From Harmothoe impar (lineage: Eukaryota > Annelida > Polychaeta > Phyllodocida > Polynoidae): DNA of 64,000 bases. The stretch lies in the NCBI GenBank assembly GCA_947462335.1, contig OX381707.1, positions 20,710,404 to 20,774,403 of the forward strand, written 5' to 3'. The notes beneath the pieces were generated by a model, which was given only the letters and a program-made list of their open reading frames with translations, had not been told where the DNA came from and searched no databases. Position numbers and translations under genes: made by a program. Below, piece after piece: positions 1-13,299 of this stretch (its first letter is position 1; every line of letters starts with the position of its first letter).

Positions 1-171
1 ATGCAGCATGCCAACCCCTTGGGTGTGTATCAAACCCGTAGCCCCGATATGATACACCCCCTAAGAATCAGCATGATGCTTCAATGTAGCCATACGAGTT
101 ACTCACCAGGGCTATTCACATCTGACAAAGGGCATAGCACATTAAAGCACCAAGCGGCCCTTTAAGGGTTA
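1..171. mobile_element. TTAA MITE, cut by window edge
   Basis: This is the right part of the common palindromic MITE: ATGCATGC-type hairpin remnants, then GGCATAGCACATTAAAGCAC and the terminal CCTTTAAGGGTTA. Confidence 0.75.
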
Positions 172-1603
172 GATGGGGTAGGATTAGTGGGCAGGGAGAG
201 GGGAGGGGTAGGGTCGGTCAGTTTACAGCTCTCTTTGTTGTCATTTTTCTATTTGTTGCCCTTTGGCCATTACCTCATATGGTGATTTAAATATCTAAAA
301 TGTTCAGGTGGTTCTGTACCCAACAAAACTATTGCCTATTTCACAACTTTAGATATTGAAGTTGACCTCTTTCCAGGGTATTATGATTCTGATAATTCTT
401 GGGAGTATGAGAGATTCTGACAAATAAAGGTTATAGATTCTCTGAATGATTAAATTATTAAGTTATTATGCATATATATTTATGAAAGCTGTCTGGTTAA
501 CTATCTGACATTGCATCTGGACTGTGCATCAGACTACTTGCAAACACATACTTTATAACAGACCACAAATACATAGACATGGTTCATAACATCAGAGTAA
601 TACAAGGCCGATCCTGTAGCAGTTGTCAAGTCAGTCATCTATATGTACAGTCAGTAGCATCAGAGATACACAGTCTACTCCACCTAGTCACATCTCTGCT
701 GGGCAGAACATGACGCATTCTGCGTGCGCAGTCTGGAGACATTAACATGCTAAAGCAGGCACTCCAGCTTGACAATTTGAAATTCCTTATTATCAAGACA
801 AGGAAATTTGATGATTTTTTAAGGTACAAAAATAAATCTTAATATTAAATTAATGAATTTGGACCAAATTCGGATGGCTTTTTGGTTTTAAAAAATTGGG
901 GTTGCATGATGGAAGGCCCGCTTTACATTTGTATACTAGTATCCTGTATGTTAGTAACGTCAACAATTTCTGCATGTTTTACGTCATACTTAACCTCATT
1001 TACACTTACACACTAGACATGCATTCTCCTTGGTCATAATTGCTTTATGTCAATAAGTCGACAGAACCCCTGCATATTAATCCATCCTCTGCATAGTCTC
1101 AATCTCAAAGGGAACAATAATATAATGCCGTAGACTTCTAACTACACTTATCACCAATTTCTTACATACACTCAGGCAGCCGTAACGTGTCAACAGTCCC
1201 ATCATGACTTACCATGCACTGTTGCCTCTCACATAACATCACCATTCGCCCACCCACACCCACTTTTTGCTGAACATGCCTTAAGTAGGGGTAGCAGTAT
1301 ATGGCAAGGGGCATGCAGCATCAGTTCTACCTCTCTATCCTGAGGACTGACATGTTACAATGTCCACCAATCTACCAATAATGCACTGGATATATGTCGA
1401 AAGTACCAAGTTGGTCAGATACCATGGTTTACTAATCCCCCTATATCTTAACCAGTATTCTGTATACATCTATTTTTAGTCAAATCTATAACGCAAATTG
1501 CCCCGATCATTGCAGTACTCCTGCCTGTATAGTCCCTCAGGGCTCTAGTCCTACCTATAGAGATGGTCTAGTAATATAGGAGGTATGTGTATAGAGTAAC
1601 ACC

Positions 1604-1781
1604 TAACCTTTTTAGGGGCAGCATAGTGTTTTCAGTGATACATTCATGTACCATGCCGACCATACAAAGTCCATAAGCCCTACTGATACACGGCAAGTAC
1701 CTCCCCCGTACTTTATTAATGCATCACAGACATACATGGATATGAACCACAAGCCTCCTGCATGCGGTCCGTAAAGGGTTA
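1604..1781. mobile_element. TTAA MITE, diverged
   Basis: Left end TAACCTTTTTAGGGGCAGCA and right end GCGGTCCGTAAAGGGTTA. The interior hairpins are decayed. Confidence 0.65.
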
Positions 1782-2380
1782 TGCATCAATGCATGAGGAT
1801 GCGTAGCCTGAGTCCACAGCTCAACATACACGAGTGGCTTATGAGTTTGTGCTGGTGTGTATGGTGAGATAGGCGTCCCAGACCTGGCCTCGGCCAGTCG
1901 CTATCCTATTTGGATAGTCTGGGAGCAGCCTGTCATCTTACCCCAATACATATCATCTAGTTACCTCTTTCAAGTAAATGGGTGTTAATCAGACAGTAGC
2001 CCCCCAACTAAATTAATTACCCCTTTTATCTAGATAATAATCTCTCTGTAGTTGGGTGTCTATTCCCCAATACATACATTTGCGCCACCAAACTGGCGCC
2101 AGTCACGTGAAGGTCTGCTCCCAGCCCATAGTATAGTTTTGGGGGTTGGTATCCGATACTGTCCCAGACCTAGGGTAGGAAGCCAGGGTGTGTGTGTGAG
2201 TTGGTGGGGGGTGGGGGGCAGCTCCTGCCTTTTGCTGACGTCATCAGTATGCTAACGACGCCGCCTAACGGGACGCCGACAAAACGATCCAAATCCCGTG
2301 ATGCATCAGGATCAGCGTCCATAGGAGAGCATCCGGTCCTAATCAATTTGTGTAAGTCTGCATCTTCCCGCCCCTGCTGC

Positions 2381-2862
2381 TAACCATTTAAGGGTAGCAT
2401 ACTGCTTTCATATTATCTTATGCCCTTGGTATTCATGATGCATGAATGCAGGCGGGCCCTGGCGAGTAACTCGCCTAGGCTGGATTCGTGCATCATGCCG
2501 ATCCAAGCAGTAGGATGGTAATGATGCTTGAATGCAGTTCGTCCATTTTACTTGTCAGGTCTATATTGGCGCATCAGGATGACAAAAGGGGACAGTGCAT
2601 TAACCCTATAACGACGGCTAGATACCTTAAACCTTCATGCCTTAGTCGTCATGATGCATGAATGCAGCCCTGGCAAGTAACTCGCCAGTGCTGCAGCATT
2701 CAACCATAATGCCGACCCTATGGGGTTGAAACACTCCGGAAGGTTCGACATGATGCACCAAGGTAGTACCGGCAAGTTACTCGCCGGGGCTGCATTGGTG
2801 CTTCATGAGGACCAATGTCATCTTTTAGCGCCATCCGTCCTTAAAAGCACTATGCGGGGCCT
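2381..2862. mobile_element. Two adjacent TTAA MITE copies
   Basis: The first copy begins TAACCATTTAAGGGTAGCAT at 2381. The second begins near TTAACCCTATAACGACGG (about 2600) and keeps the second hairpin well, with GGCAAGTTACTCGCC at about 2770. Confidence 0.7.
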
Positions 2863-3427
2863 GACGGGTGCTAACACACCCTATACCCTGGGCACCATAC
2901 CGAGGCATCAGAATATCTGCATATTGTCTGACTGTCCTCAGACATAGCATCGTTAGGCACATACATGAGGCAGGGCAGAATAATATTAGCTGGGTTCCAA
3001 CAAAAATATCATATTGAAATTCCCTGTTCCCTGACTGCCACTATAAGGCAAAAAAAGAAGCTTTGTTTCAGGTTACCCGACCGACCATATCTAAACAGGG
3101 CCGACCATACGTTTTTTTAATGCAATTTTGAAGAATTTTTTATATTTTTATACTTTTTTGGGGTCAATTTTAGGTTTACAAAATTTTGGAAAAAAAATCT
3201 CTGACTGCCACTAACCAAGAATAACCTTTTTCCCCAGAAATCTTAGCAAAAAAAAGTAAGAATTCCTGCAAAAAGTGTAGGAGACAGTGGTCCATGACGT
3301 GTGGTACAATGTCCAAGGTGACCCCTGCAGCCCGCACCCAGGGGCCGGCACTAGACGACTACCGCCAATTACCCTCTGTACCTTATACCCCGCCCCCTGG
3401 TGCACCGCCCACCGCTTCTACACGCCT

Positions 3428-3654
3428 TAAGAACCCTTTCAGGACCGCGTTATGATGCACAAATGCAGCTCTGGCCAGGGCTTCATTCAAGTATCATGAT
3501 GACCCAACGGTGTTGATGTACTCTTGAAGAGTCGGTACGATGATTCAATGCAACACCAGCTTAAATTCAGCACTTGCTAATTACTCGCTAGAGCTGCATT
3601 CATGCATCATGACGACGAAAGGCATAGCACATTAAAGCACTATGCGACCTTTAA
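3428..3654. mobile_element. TTAA MITE
   Basis: The copy runs from AAGAACCCTTTCAGGACCG to GCACTATGCGACCTTTAA, where it shares its terminal TTAA with the neighbouring 33-bp-repeat element. Confidence 0.7.
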
Positions 3655-3859
3655 CCCTTTAGGGCCGAGCATCGACTATAGTCGATGCCATGGCTGGCCG
3701 AGCATCGACTATAGTCGATGCCATGGCTGGCCGAGCATCGACTATAGTCATCATAACTCTATGGGAATCTGCAAAGGCTCGGCCCTGGGAGGGTTCCTAT
3801 GAAAAGGTCCCGGCCCCTTCACCAGCAAATTCTTTTTTTGGTCGGCATTAAAGGGTTAA
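3651..3859. mobile_element. TTAA-flanked element with 33-bp palindromic repeats
   Basis: The element begins TTAACCCTTTAGGGCC and ends GGCATTAAAGGGTTAA. Inside are three tandem 33-bp units starting at 3665, 3698 and 3731. The first two carry the perfect palindrome GCATCGACTATAGTCGATGC (3669-3688 and 3702-3721). It shares termini but not interior with the common MITE of the window, next to which it lies. Confidence 0.75.
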
Positions 3860-3969
3860 AGGGTAGCACCAGGCTTTACGTACAGGAGGAGGGGTCAGCT
3901 GGTAGGTGGGCAGGGCAGTGTTAACCTGGATCTCCTCCAGGGGATAACCTCCAGGTGCCGCAATACTTA

Positions 3970-4221
3970 ATAACCCGTTAAGGGCAGCGGAGTGCTTTAC
4001 TGCACGTTAACCTATGGCAGAGTAAGGCATGACTGGTGAGTGACTCACAAGTGCTGCATTCATGCATCAAACCGACCCTATGGGGTTGAGACACTTCAGC
4101 AGGGTCGCCATGATGTACCAAAGCAGCGCGGGGGAGTTACTATATCCTGCGCTGCATTTTCGCATCATGACAACAAATGAACATGATGCATTGAGGCATG
4201 ATGCCATCCTTTAAGGGTTAG
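3970..4221. mobile_element. TTAA MITE
   Basis: Left end TAACCCGTTAAGGGCAGC; right end GCCATCCTTTAAGGGTTAG. Both interior hairpins are recognisable. Confidence 0.75.
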
Positions 4222-7200
4222 ACACCCCCACCCCCATTGGTTTGATGTTACGGTCAGTGACCGGGGTGGACCAGACCTCCTAATATACCTGGGCTACCAC
4301 CTGGATACAAACCTGTGAAAACGGATCCAAAGGTGTCAAAATCGACCTTTATGGATTCGTATATCTAGCAATAGATCAAGCCTATGTTCAGGGTCCATGG
4401 TGAGTTGCGTCACTACTCTTCCTTGCACAGACCTACATAAGCGAACTTTCCCTTTCCATAAATTTGGCTTCTATCGCCTTCTAATGTAACTTTAGTGCCG
4501 CTTCAGTGTCAGCTGTGAACTTTTGCTATTTTGGTCAAATTTTTTCAGGAAAATAACAAAGTAGAATACAGAAATTACAGCGAAAAAAGCAGCAATTCCT
4601 GCAAATAGGAAAAGTGACACTATTTTCTAAACCCCAAAAGACAGCAGTTGGGGCCTATCTCATTGGCGTGGCTATTACCGGGTATTGAATGCCTGTCACC
4701 ACCTTCGGTGGCTTTAAAAGTTATCGTATCGCATCGTATCGGCCTATCTCTCTTTTTGCTAACCCTCCCTGAATGTAAAAACTGAAGCCACCCTGGGCAT
4801 TTCCTCTTCAGCCAATAACTGCAACCGTCACGAGAAGAAGCAAGGACTTTTGGGGATAGTCGGAATAAATTTGTCTGCAATGCAGCAACGATTGATTCTT
4901 GGTTCAATGCGGGAATATCGGTCGTGTAATATAAGACCGCAGTTCCTGACAAACAGTGGTCGTAAGTCACCAATGCCGATAGTATTATTTACGATAACGG
5001 TTTGGTGTGGCTATCAATGACCAATATTATTAGCCTGGGAAAGTTACGACCATGGCTCACTGCTGCAATCAGTTATTGTGTCTGTGACTATTTTAAATAA
5101 AGCTGTTATGAGAGAATACAGCCACTATTTGGAGCAGCCTTTTCTGACAAAGAACTTTGATAGGATGGTATCATTATCAGCTGAAATGAAGCTTATGTTG
5201 AAACTAACCCAAACTGTAGAAATCCTATAGCTCTAAGCCCTTTCACAGCTTAACTATAGACTCTTGTTCTGCACATAAAATACTATGTCTTACCCGGTGT
5301 GGGGCTGTCTGCATCCCTCACCTGTCCGCCCCTCCCCCCCTCACCTCCCCCACTATACCACACCCCACCTGGTCTATGTTACCCTGGTACCTAGGTCATT
5401 GCAGCCCCAGAACCAGGCCCTAACTGCACTGTGGGTATACTAGTGCACACCCACAATGCTATTCTGTAACAAGAGATGGTGCCACTTGAGCTGAATAACT
5501 CTCTGTATGGACACGGCCATATTTAGACACCATCGGCTACTGTATGATGATTTATACAACTAGGTTTGAGACCAAGAATATGTCAGGAGAGGGTCTTCTG
5601 TTACAGCTTTGGGCTGCTCAGAGAGGGATTCCTAGGTCGCCCTCTAACTCAGAATGGCACAGGACCTGCAGCGGGCTTTCTGTAGGCCAGGCCCTGTCAC
5701 AACTAAAGCCCTATTTCTTATATGCCAGAATAGATATGATGAGTCTAGCAATGGCTGGTGTTTGTATTTTTGTAACATTGTAAACAGTTACAAAACACCC
5801 CTGCCTCTTTCACCATGTTTAATTTGTCTGGAACTCTCCCCTCCTTATGAGTCTCATCTCAGACAATGGCTTAGCCTTTCATACAGATACAATGGTACCA
5901 GGAGACCGCTGTGAATTATCCCTTATCTCATACCCGCCCCTAGTGCACTCCTAACCAGTAACAATATTGTAGACCTTGTATAGAATGCAATAGAGATACT
6001 GTTCTATAAAAAGTGTTCATAAAGACATCATCGTAGACAGCCACAACATCTAGATGGTATCATCAAGTCAAATACACGGACATATATGACAAGTCATGAC
6101 CTTTTACTTGGCCGGGCGATAATACGAGTTATTTCGGCACCGGAACCGGAAGTAAGTATACACCACAACACCAGGCGGTAGTGTGCAGGGTATGATGGGA
6201 TTAGTAGTGAACGGTTCATGCACTTAACATGGAGGTTGCATGATGAGGATTAATGAATGAAATATGAAAATCTAGTAGGTAAAAACACCATGCCTTGAGC
6301 TCTGCCGGGCGCGTAGGGGCTCTTCTTGTCACCTGACACATAGACGACCTCCACTGGAGGGCCGTGGCGGTCTGCATCTGTAGAGCCAAAAAGCAAACAC
6401 AGGATAGCATGCAGCGGCCTAACACTAGTAGGGGTTGAAGCACCGCCAACATAGCCCTCACTCTACCAGGGGGTAGAGGGGCTCACACACAGCTCAGGTA
6501 GTAACACACTAGGTCAGGTCTGGTGCACAAGCAAAATGGTGGTTAATAAATCTTAATTTTATGCTTATATTTTTCAAGAATCTTATATTCGACTGTCTGA
6601 TTTCTATTCAGATATCATTAATTATGGATGTTTTAATTGACTCTCTGCCTCTCTTTAGACATATTCAATTTATGCTTATTTTGTCAGATTCTCCAGCAAC
6701 TGTTTGCCTCTCTCCAAACATCATCAATTTAAGCTTATTTTTTCAAAATATTTCCAGAAGATAATTATGACCACTGTGCTTGTGCAAGAGTACTGATTAC
6801 AGAAATAGCATAATATTTGTAAAGCCAAAAACCAATAGACGAATTTAGATTTAGGTCGTACAGAGAATTACTATAGAATATATTTGTAGTTTTAATAGCA
6901 AAAATATGTTTCTAGAAGTAGCTATAAGAGACAGTATGGACCAAACCAGAGCTTAACTTTTCAAAATGGAAACATTGTGTATGTTGTTTATATATTTTTT
7001 TGTTTTTGTCTGTACAAAATTGTCATTGGACAATATTTGCAGGTAGAAGGCACATTTCTTTTGTTAATTAGAGAACCTTAGGAGTTCCCATTAACAAAAT
7101 GTGGATAATGCCAATGTTATTGCAGGACTTAGGTAACTTGTTCTTTAACTTTATCTTAACTTATTCTGCTTTCCCAATAGGTTTTTGAGGATATATGATG

Positions 7201-9114
7201 CTCTAAATCTTAGTAAGCATTATCTATAATAATATGGTTAACTAAAGTACAACTTAATTTGAAAGAAGCCTAAATATAATATCTAAAATTATATTTAGGA
7301 AAGCAGTTCTGCACTAAATTTCTATAAATTACAAAAATAGCGAAGTTGCTTGAGCAAAATGTCTGTCACTGTCCAAGCGCTGGTGTCATTTTTGCTGTTT
7401 CATTTCAGATTTCTTAACAGTTTAGAACTTATAATAATTTTTGCGCTGCCTCCTGAAAAGCTTTGCAACACATGTCGCGAGCAAGTTAAAAACTTGCGCG
7501 AAGCCTCAAAACTGAAGGCGATACTCAGAACAGAACAAAACACTCACTGAGTAATACACAGGACTCCTATTCACCATTAGGTTAGTCAGTATTTATAAAT
7601 GTGAATTATTTGATTATAATTGTTAATAAAACATAAAATAATGAACTCATCACATGCCTGTAGGCTGATGGCGTTGTAGAAGCGGGGAGCGTCCTCCTGA
7701 GACGTAGACCACCTCGATCGGAGGCTGCTTAAGTCCTGAAAATTGGCCAAACTCAAAAACTCAACAAAACACAAAAACATGCAGGGTCACAAGACCAACA
7801 CAAAAAAGGTATACAAAAACACACAAGGGTAACAATGTTGTTATCCAACAAAGCATAGCGCACACATAGAACGACAAGCAATGTCCATAGATATGATATC
7901 TAAATCTAAAATGTTGAAATACATTTCACAGCATATCAATATTGTAAATCGAATATTTCATCCCCTTCACAATTTATAAGCTACACATAATTACAAGTAT
8001 TCAGTCAAGTAAGCTGCATTTGAAGCAAAATATGCAAGATTGATATTGCTCTGATAGAATCTCAATATTTCCAATGGGAAAGATTTATATCTAGTGACAA
8101 TTTATTTTAAAATATCCTTAACTATCCTCAGTATATTTTCTTACTTAAAGATTGTTCTTAGTTCAATTGATAATCGTTAAATGGTTCATCATGAATCAAC
8201 TCCTTACTTGACTATTGAAACACTTATCCCTAAATCGATTCCACAAAACCACTTGTTTTCCATTCTTGTCAAAATAACTATCTGTACAAACTTGGACCAA
8301 TGATATTGGTGGGCCAGAGGTAGGATTCATGTATAGACTGAATCCTACCAGATTCACTGTGGGTATTATGGGACCAGTCATTTATTACAAGCTGGGAGGG
8401 CGGGAGGGGGGGGGGCTTGGTGGATTTTGGTGTTTCTTTTCGACCCCCCCCCCCCCCCAAATGATTAGCTGAACACAAAATATTGCCACCCGCCCCCAGC
8501 CAATTAATCATTTTGAGAAATGGCTCCAATTGCATATTCAAGTGGCAAGATGCGTGCTCTGGTGGGATGAAATGGACCCATTTAGAATTGACTTAAGTAT
8601 GGAGGCTTTTCTTTAGCCCCCCCCCCCTCCTAAACCGAGTGCCTGCTTTTTGTTAACCCCCCCCCCCCCATCTTACAAGCCCATCCCCCTCCCAGTTAGC
8701 AATAAATGACTCTTCCCTTCATGTTTTCATGCCCGTCGGGGGCCGCCATGTGGGCTTAAGTGGTGTTATTACACTTTGCGGGTAAATATTGCCATGTTTG
8801 CAATCAACCCCGCGCGGCCTGAGCCAATATTTATATCAGGTTGACAGATATCTATCATCTGTTGTTTATCATCTCTGTCAGTTTTTTCTCCCTCTTTTGT
8901 GAGAGATCTATTTCCAGATTGGCAATAGAGGAGACACGAAGTGTGGAAATGAGGGGCCAGGGTCCACATGTGTGAGGAATTGATTAACATTCAGTCTCAC
9001 TCCCACAAGTCAAATACTGCAGAGCTATTCCTGGGTATTGGGGTGGGAAGAGGAGACTGGCAGGCAACATGCACAAAGACATAGGTCAGAGAGGTGCCCG
9101 GTATAGTCCATGGG
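4222..9114. other. No gene recognised
   Basis: Mostly AT-rich unique-looking DNA with long G and C runs at 8404-8455 and 8615-8672. A 117-codon minus-strand frame (4620-4973) and two plus frames (5544-5914) have no motif, splice context or codon bias that would support a gene. A single ETS-like ACCGGAAGT is at about 6145-6153. Confidence 0.5.
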
Positions 9115-9400
9115 AGTCGGCCTTGGGGTGGGCTGGGGGAAGGGGAATATGGAGAAGGAGGGTTGGCATGTAAGAGCCACAGGTGGGGAGAGTGGGGAGA
9201 GGGGGGAAAGGAGGAAAGAGTGGGGGAGAGGGGGAGAGAAGAGAGAGAAGGGGGAGAAAGGGGAGAAGGGAGAGAAAGGGGAGAGAAGAGGTGAGATGGG
9301 GGAGAAGGGGTGAGATGGGGGAGAGAAGGGGGAGAAGGGGGAGAAAGGGGAGAAGGGAGAGAAAGGGGAGAAGGGGGAGAAGGGAGATGAATGGATGGGA
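9115..9400. repeat. Purine tract (GGGGAGAAGGGAGA)n
   Basis: About 210 bp (9183-9391) of the plus strand is almost pure purine, in imperfect 6-18 bp repeats. Such mirror-like purine tracts can form triplex DNA. It produces four false open frames rich in Ser/Pro or Gly/Glu/Arg. Confidence 0.9.
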
Positions 9401-9599
9401 AGACGGACATTGTGGAAACAAGAGGAAGCTATATCTATGGTACGGGTGGGGCGGACAGGGAGGAAAGGGAATGGACCAAAGACATCAGAAGGTAAGGGGA
9501 ATCCCAGATTGGACCAGGGGATTTCAAGGGACATAGTTAGTGCCGGAACAGCTATATCACTTTGAGACATGGTGAGTGAGACTGGTAGGACCACATCTG

Positions 9600-9830
9600 A
9601 GGAATGCTAAAATCAGTCCCATCCAGCAATGGCCGAATAACACGCACAGCGCGTCGGCCGCCATTTTGTCCGGCCGATAAGTAGCGATGCGGAAAATTGA
9701 CCGTCTATCACCATACCGACACACATTGATTTGGGGTGGGGAACATGCGTTCACAGACAACGTTTCACACCAAGTTCCGGTTCCGGTAGACTGGTCACGT
9801 ACTACGCATGCGTTGCCTTGTAATGGCAAA
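9600..9830. promoter_or_regulatory. Promoter-like motif cluster (YY1, NRF1-like)
   Basis: GCCGCCATTTTG (9657-9668) fits the YY1 site seen near many start sites. ACGCATGCGT (9804-9813) is a palindrome close to the NRF1 site. The area is CpG-rich relative to its flanks. No start of a gene is visible on either side. Confidence 0.3.
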
Positions 9831-10427
9831 GCTCATAATTCATAACTGGTCCTATTACAGTCAACATTTAGCATTGGCCAACATGGGGTGTTCTATGTAG
9901 ACAATATAATAACCCATAAAACTATATTGACTAGAATCATTTGTTTTTTTCCTAGGATACTGGTATTTTCACCAAATGATATATAATAATAAGACACATT
10001 CCATAATTATCACCCAACATATACCACTTTGTACATACATTTCCAATGGAAACATCCTTACAACAGATCATTCAAACATTCATTCACAGACCTACATTTA
10101 TGTAATACACCTTAGAGATATTTTTTGGAAAGGGAGAGGGCAAGCTTAGAATGTCAATGGCTTAAAAGTACATCCGAAGAAAACCACCCTAGAACTACAG
10201 TACCGACACCAGAAACAACGAGTTAAAGGAGAACAGGGTAAAAAGGGGATTTAAAAAGGTGTTTCTGCGCATGCCTTCTTGTTTTTTGGTGGTGCCCCCT
10301 GGTGTAGAATTCATGAGGAGGTCAGGGGGTGGAGGAGGGAGGTCATCCACGCCTGAAATTAGTCAAATTAGATCCTCAATACTAGCCAGGGTTTGTTACA
10401 GGTAGTGGATACAAATGTTACTATTAT

Positions 10428-10613
10428 TAACCCTTTAAGGGCAGCATCATGCTGGTAGATACCAGCACTGCACTGGTGCATCATGCCGACCCATTGTGTC
10501 ATCATGATGCATGAATGCAGCGTTCCTGAGCTACTCACAAGGGCTGTATTCATGCATCATGACGACGAAAGGGCATATTGCATTAAAGCACTGTGCAACC
10601 CTCAAAGGGTTAA
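10428..10613. mobile_element. TTAA MITE with both TTAA ends
   Basis: TTAA at 10428-10431 and 10610-10613 enclose CCCTTTAAGGGCAGCATC and its complement-like right end. The short form keeps one hairpin pair. Confidence 0.85.
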
Positions 10614-11446
10614 GCAAGACGGTGCGCTGGGGTGAAATTGACCCCTACCCGGAGCCGTCCTGTCTTTCTGCCTATACTCTGTAACATATATTTAGTCACG
10701 CTCTTGACTCACAATGTAACCAGTTACTGACACCCAGAACAGCAATCTGACACCACTAGATGTCACACTCACAGACACACACTTGTAACCATCAGCTCTC
10801 ATTCCCAATCTTGCCACCAGTACTTCTCGCCAGACATCAAATCAGCCATGACTGTACTGTACATACAACCACATTATAGAGAAAGAGTAAACACACAAGT
10901 GGACCAACATAAAAGGGACCATGTACAAACATGTTAGACGTTAAACCACTCTGAGAAACTGCAGGACACAGGCACCGCGGCTACCAAGGTAGCCTTTCAT
11001 AGAAACCGAAGACAATCGCCATCAGAACAAGAAGGAAACAATAAAAGTAAACCACAGTAGGCTTTTTTGTATCAAGATATGTGCTGGTTGAAATAGAGGA
11101 TACCATGTCACTGAGGATAGTGTCATGGTCATTTCATAAAAAGATAGTGTCATTGTCATAGTCATCTCATGTAGAAGGCAGTCTCATGGTCATCGCATAT
11201 GGAAACTACTACTGCTCTGCAGTCTAAATGTATCTGGACTACCACTAAGACTGAGACTACAGTGATGCACACGTATAGATTGCAACACATATGTTGTAAT
11301 TGAAGAATCACAAGCCACAAAGTCTGTCTGTCTCCTGTCCTGACACAAAGTCCAGTCTCTATACTACTCACACAGAACACAGACGGGTGTATCTATCTAT
11401 ACACATACTGGTACACCAGGGGGAAACAATGGCTATTATCACTGCC

Positions 11447-11590
11447 TCTGTGATATATCTAAGAGATAAATCTGTGATATATCTAAGAGATAAATCTGTG
11501 ATGTATCGAAGAGATAAATCTGTGATATATCTAAGAGATAAATCTGTGATAAATCTAAGAGATAAATCTGTGATATATCTAAGAGATAAA
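11447..11590. repeat. 24-bp tandem repeat, 6 copies
   Basis: Six units of TCTGTGATATATCTAAGAGA plus TAAA start at 11447, 11471, 11495, 11519, 11543 and 11567. Each holds the short inverted repeat TATCTAAGAGATA. Being a multiple of 3 without stops, it creates a false 131-codon frame. Confidence 0.95.
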
Positions 11591-11920
11591 TCAACATTAG
11601 GTGCAATTAGCTCTAGTCCTGCTCCTCTGAATATATGTTACTATGGTATGCTATGTATACACTATTGTGGTAAGGCACGTACATTGGCTGGTTGAATGAT
11701 TGCCCATATCTTCTCTAACCTGAGTCATGTTATATTAGCATTTTATATACACTGTATTTATCCTATGATGATATTTACAATATCGGAATATCATATTGAA
11801 TACTATACAGTTATGTACATGTCAAGTGGAATCTAATATATGTGTTCTATACATATCGATTTGAGTTTGTACAGAGTATCGACTAGATACATTTAAATTC
11901 TATATCTTACCATACCCATG

Positions 11921-12130
11921 TTAACCCTTTAAGGACGGCATAGTGCTATTATACACTATGCCCTAAATAAAGCAGTATGAATGCAGCCCTGGCGAAAAGC
12001 TCACCAGGCTGCATTCTTACATCATTTTGACATACCAACCCTCCAGAGTTGATTCATCCCTGAATGGTCGGCACGATGCACCAATGCATTCACCCAGCAT
12101 TAAAGCAATATGCCGTCCTTAATGGGTTGT
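11921..12130. mobile_element. TTAA MITE
   Basis: Left end TTAACCCTTTAAGGACGGCA; right end GCCGTCCTTAATGGGTTG. Confidence 0.8.
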
Positions 12131-12363
12131 AAAGTCCAACATGCCATAGCAATCTAAGGGAAACGTTATCATCAAACAAAATCGGTTCACAGGTCATGTC
12201 CAGAAGTTCTTGATCTAGGATCAAGTGTTAAGGTAGTATAGTATACTTTGAAATTGTAGCTAACTTGTAAGAAAGAAGTCTAGATAGAAGAACTCCCTAG
12301 ACATGGATGCCCTAGTTTCACACTGCTCCATTAAAACACAAATACAAGATAAGTTGACGTGTT

Positions 12364-12411
12364 GTTACCATGACAACCAGATACCCGTATGTTTCGTAGC
12401 GCCCCCTGTGG
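12364..12411. promoter_or_regulatory. RFX X-box and CTCF-like motif
   Basis: GTTACCATGACAAC (12364-12377) matches the RFX X-box consensus GTHNYYATRRNAAC. TAGCGCCCCCTGTGG (12397-12411) is the reverse complement of a good CTCF core. No adjacent gene is seen. Confidence 0.35.
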
Positions 12412-12999
12412 CCAGTTGTCACAACAACAACTTCTTTCTTATCGACAATATTTCCTTTACTTCGATTGCTTTCATCTCTCTTTTTTTCCACCAGGGATCT
12501 GTCTTGTCGGACTGGGGCAGCCAGGGTGCAGGCTGCCTACCCAAACACTCCTTGGTTGCTATGGCTACAGATCTTACCAGGAGAGGAATGTGCAAGAATG
12601 GCATTTTTACAGGGTTGGAGTCTAAATCAGACTACCAGGCTACCACTAGGTTATAATTTAGTCGAATAACATGTATTCTGCAACCCCAAAAGGTGGCAAA
12701 ATATCCTATATTGGTCATCAAGTAAATGTGATATTTGGGTTGACAGTGCCTTGAGAGAAATCACAGAAAACTGCTAAATTTATTTAAATTTCCATTTGTG
12801 TTATTAAATACGGAAAAACAGACCCTAGTATGGTACTTAAATAGGGTATCATAAGTCTTTATTCAAAATGTCTAGTCTGTTTTTGGGACAGTATTCACAG
12901 GCCTACTGGTGGTAGGCCCACTGTCCTGCAGCTTTTCCGATTGGTGCCCATGCAATGGCGTTCTATGAAATACCCGGGAAATGCCACGAGGGGCGTCTA

Positions 13000-13013
13000 G
13001 TTGCCATGGTAAC
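13000..13013. promoter_or_regulatory. Perfect RFX X-box
   Basis: GTTGCCATGGTAAC is a full match to the X-box consensus, near CpG-containing ACGACGCG. In animals such sites often mark ciliary genes, but no gene start is recognised here. Confidence 0.35.
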
Positions 13014-13299
13014 AACGACGCGTTTGGTGTGAAGTTGAAAACTGCACCCACCAACCCACGCCCTACCCAACCTGTGTTATTAACAGTAGCCGCGACCCAA
13101 CCCTAAATGGAAGCTTCCACTCACAATGCTGTAACTACCCGGTACCTAACAATGTTACCACACACAGCCCTGGTATAACCCCCCCCCCCTCCACTGGACC
13201 CGCACAGGTTTTATATGTGCTAGGCCTGAACTTCTAATCTCTAACCCTAACCACTTACAGTATAGGCCATCCTTACCTTCATGTCTCCTTCCCCAACCA

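Noticed and set aside
4620..4973. 117-codon minus-strand frame
   Set aside because: No domain, no splice context and ordinary codon use; a length expected by chance in 64 kb.
8997..9594. Ser/Pro-rich 189- and 137-codon minus-strand frames
   Set aside because: They are the complement of the purine tract.
11300..11695. 131-codon frame with DKSVIYLR repeats
   Set aside because: Product of a 24-bp tandem repeat, not a repeat protein; flanking sequence has no coding character.
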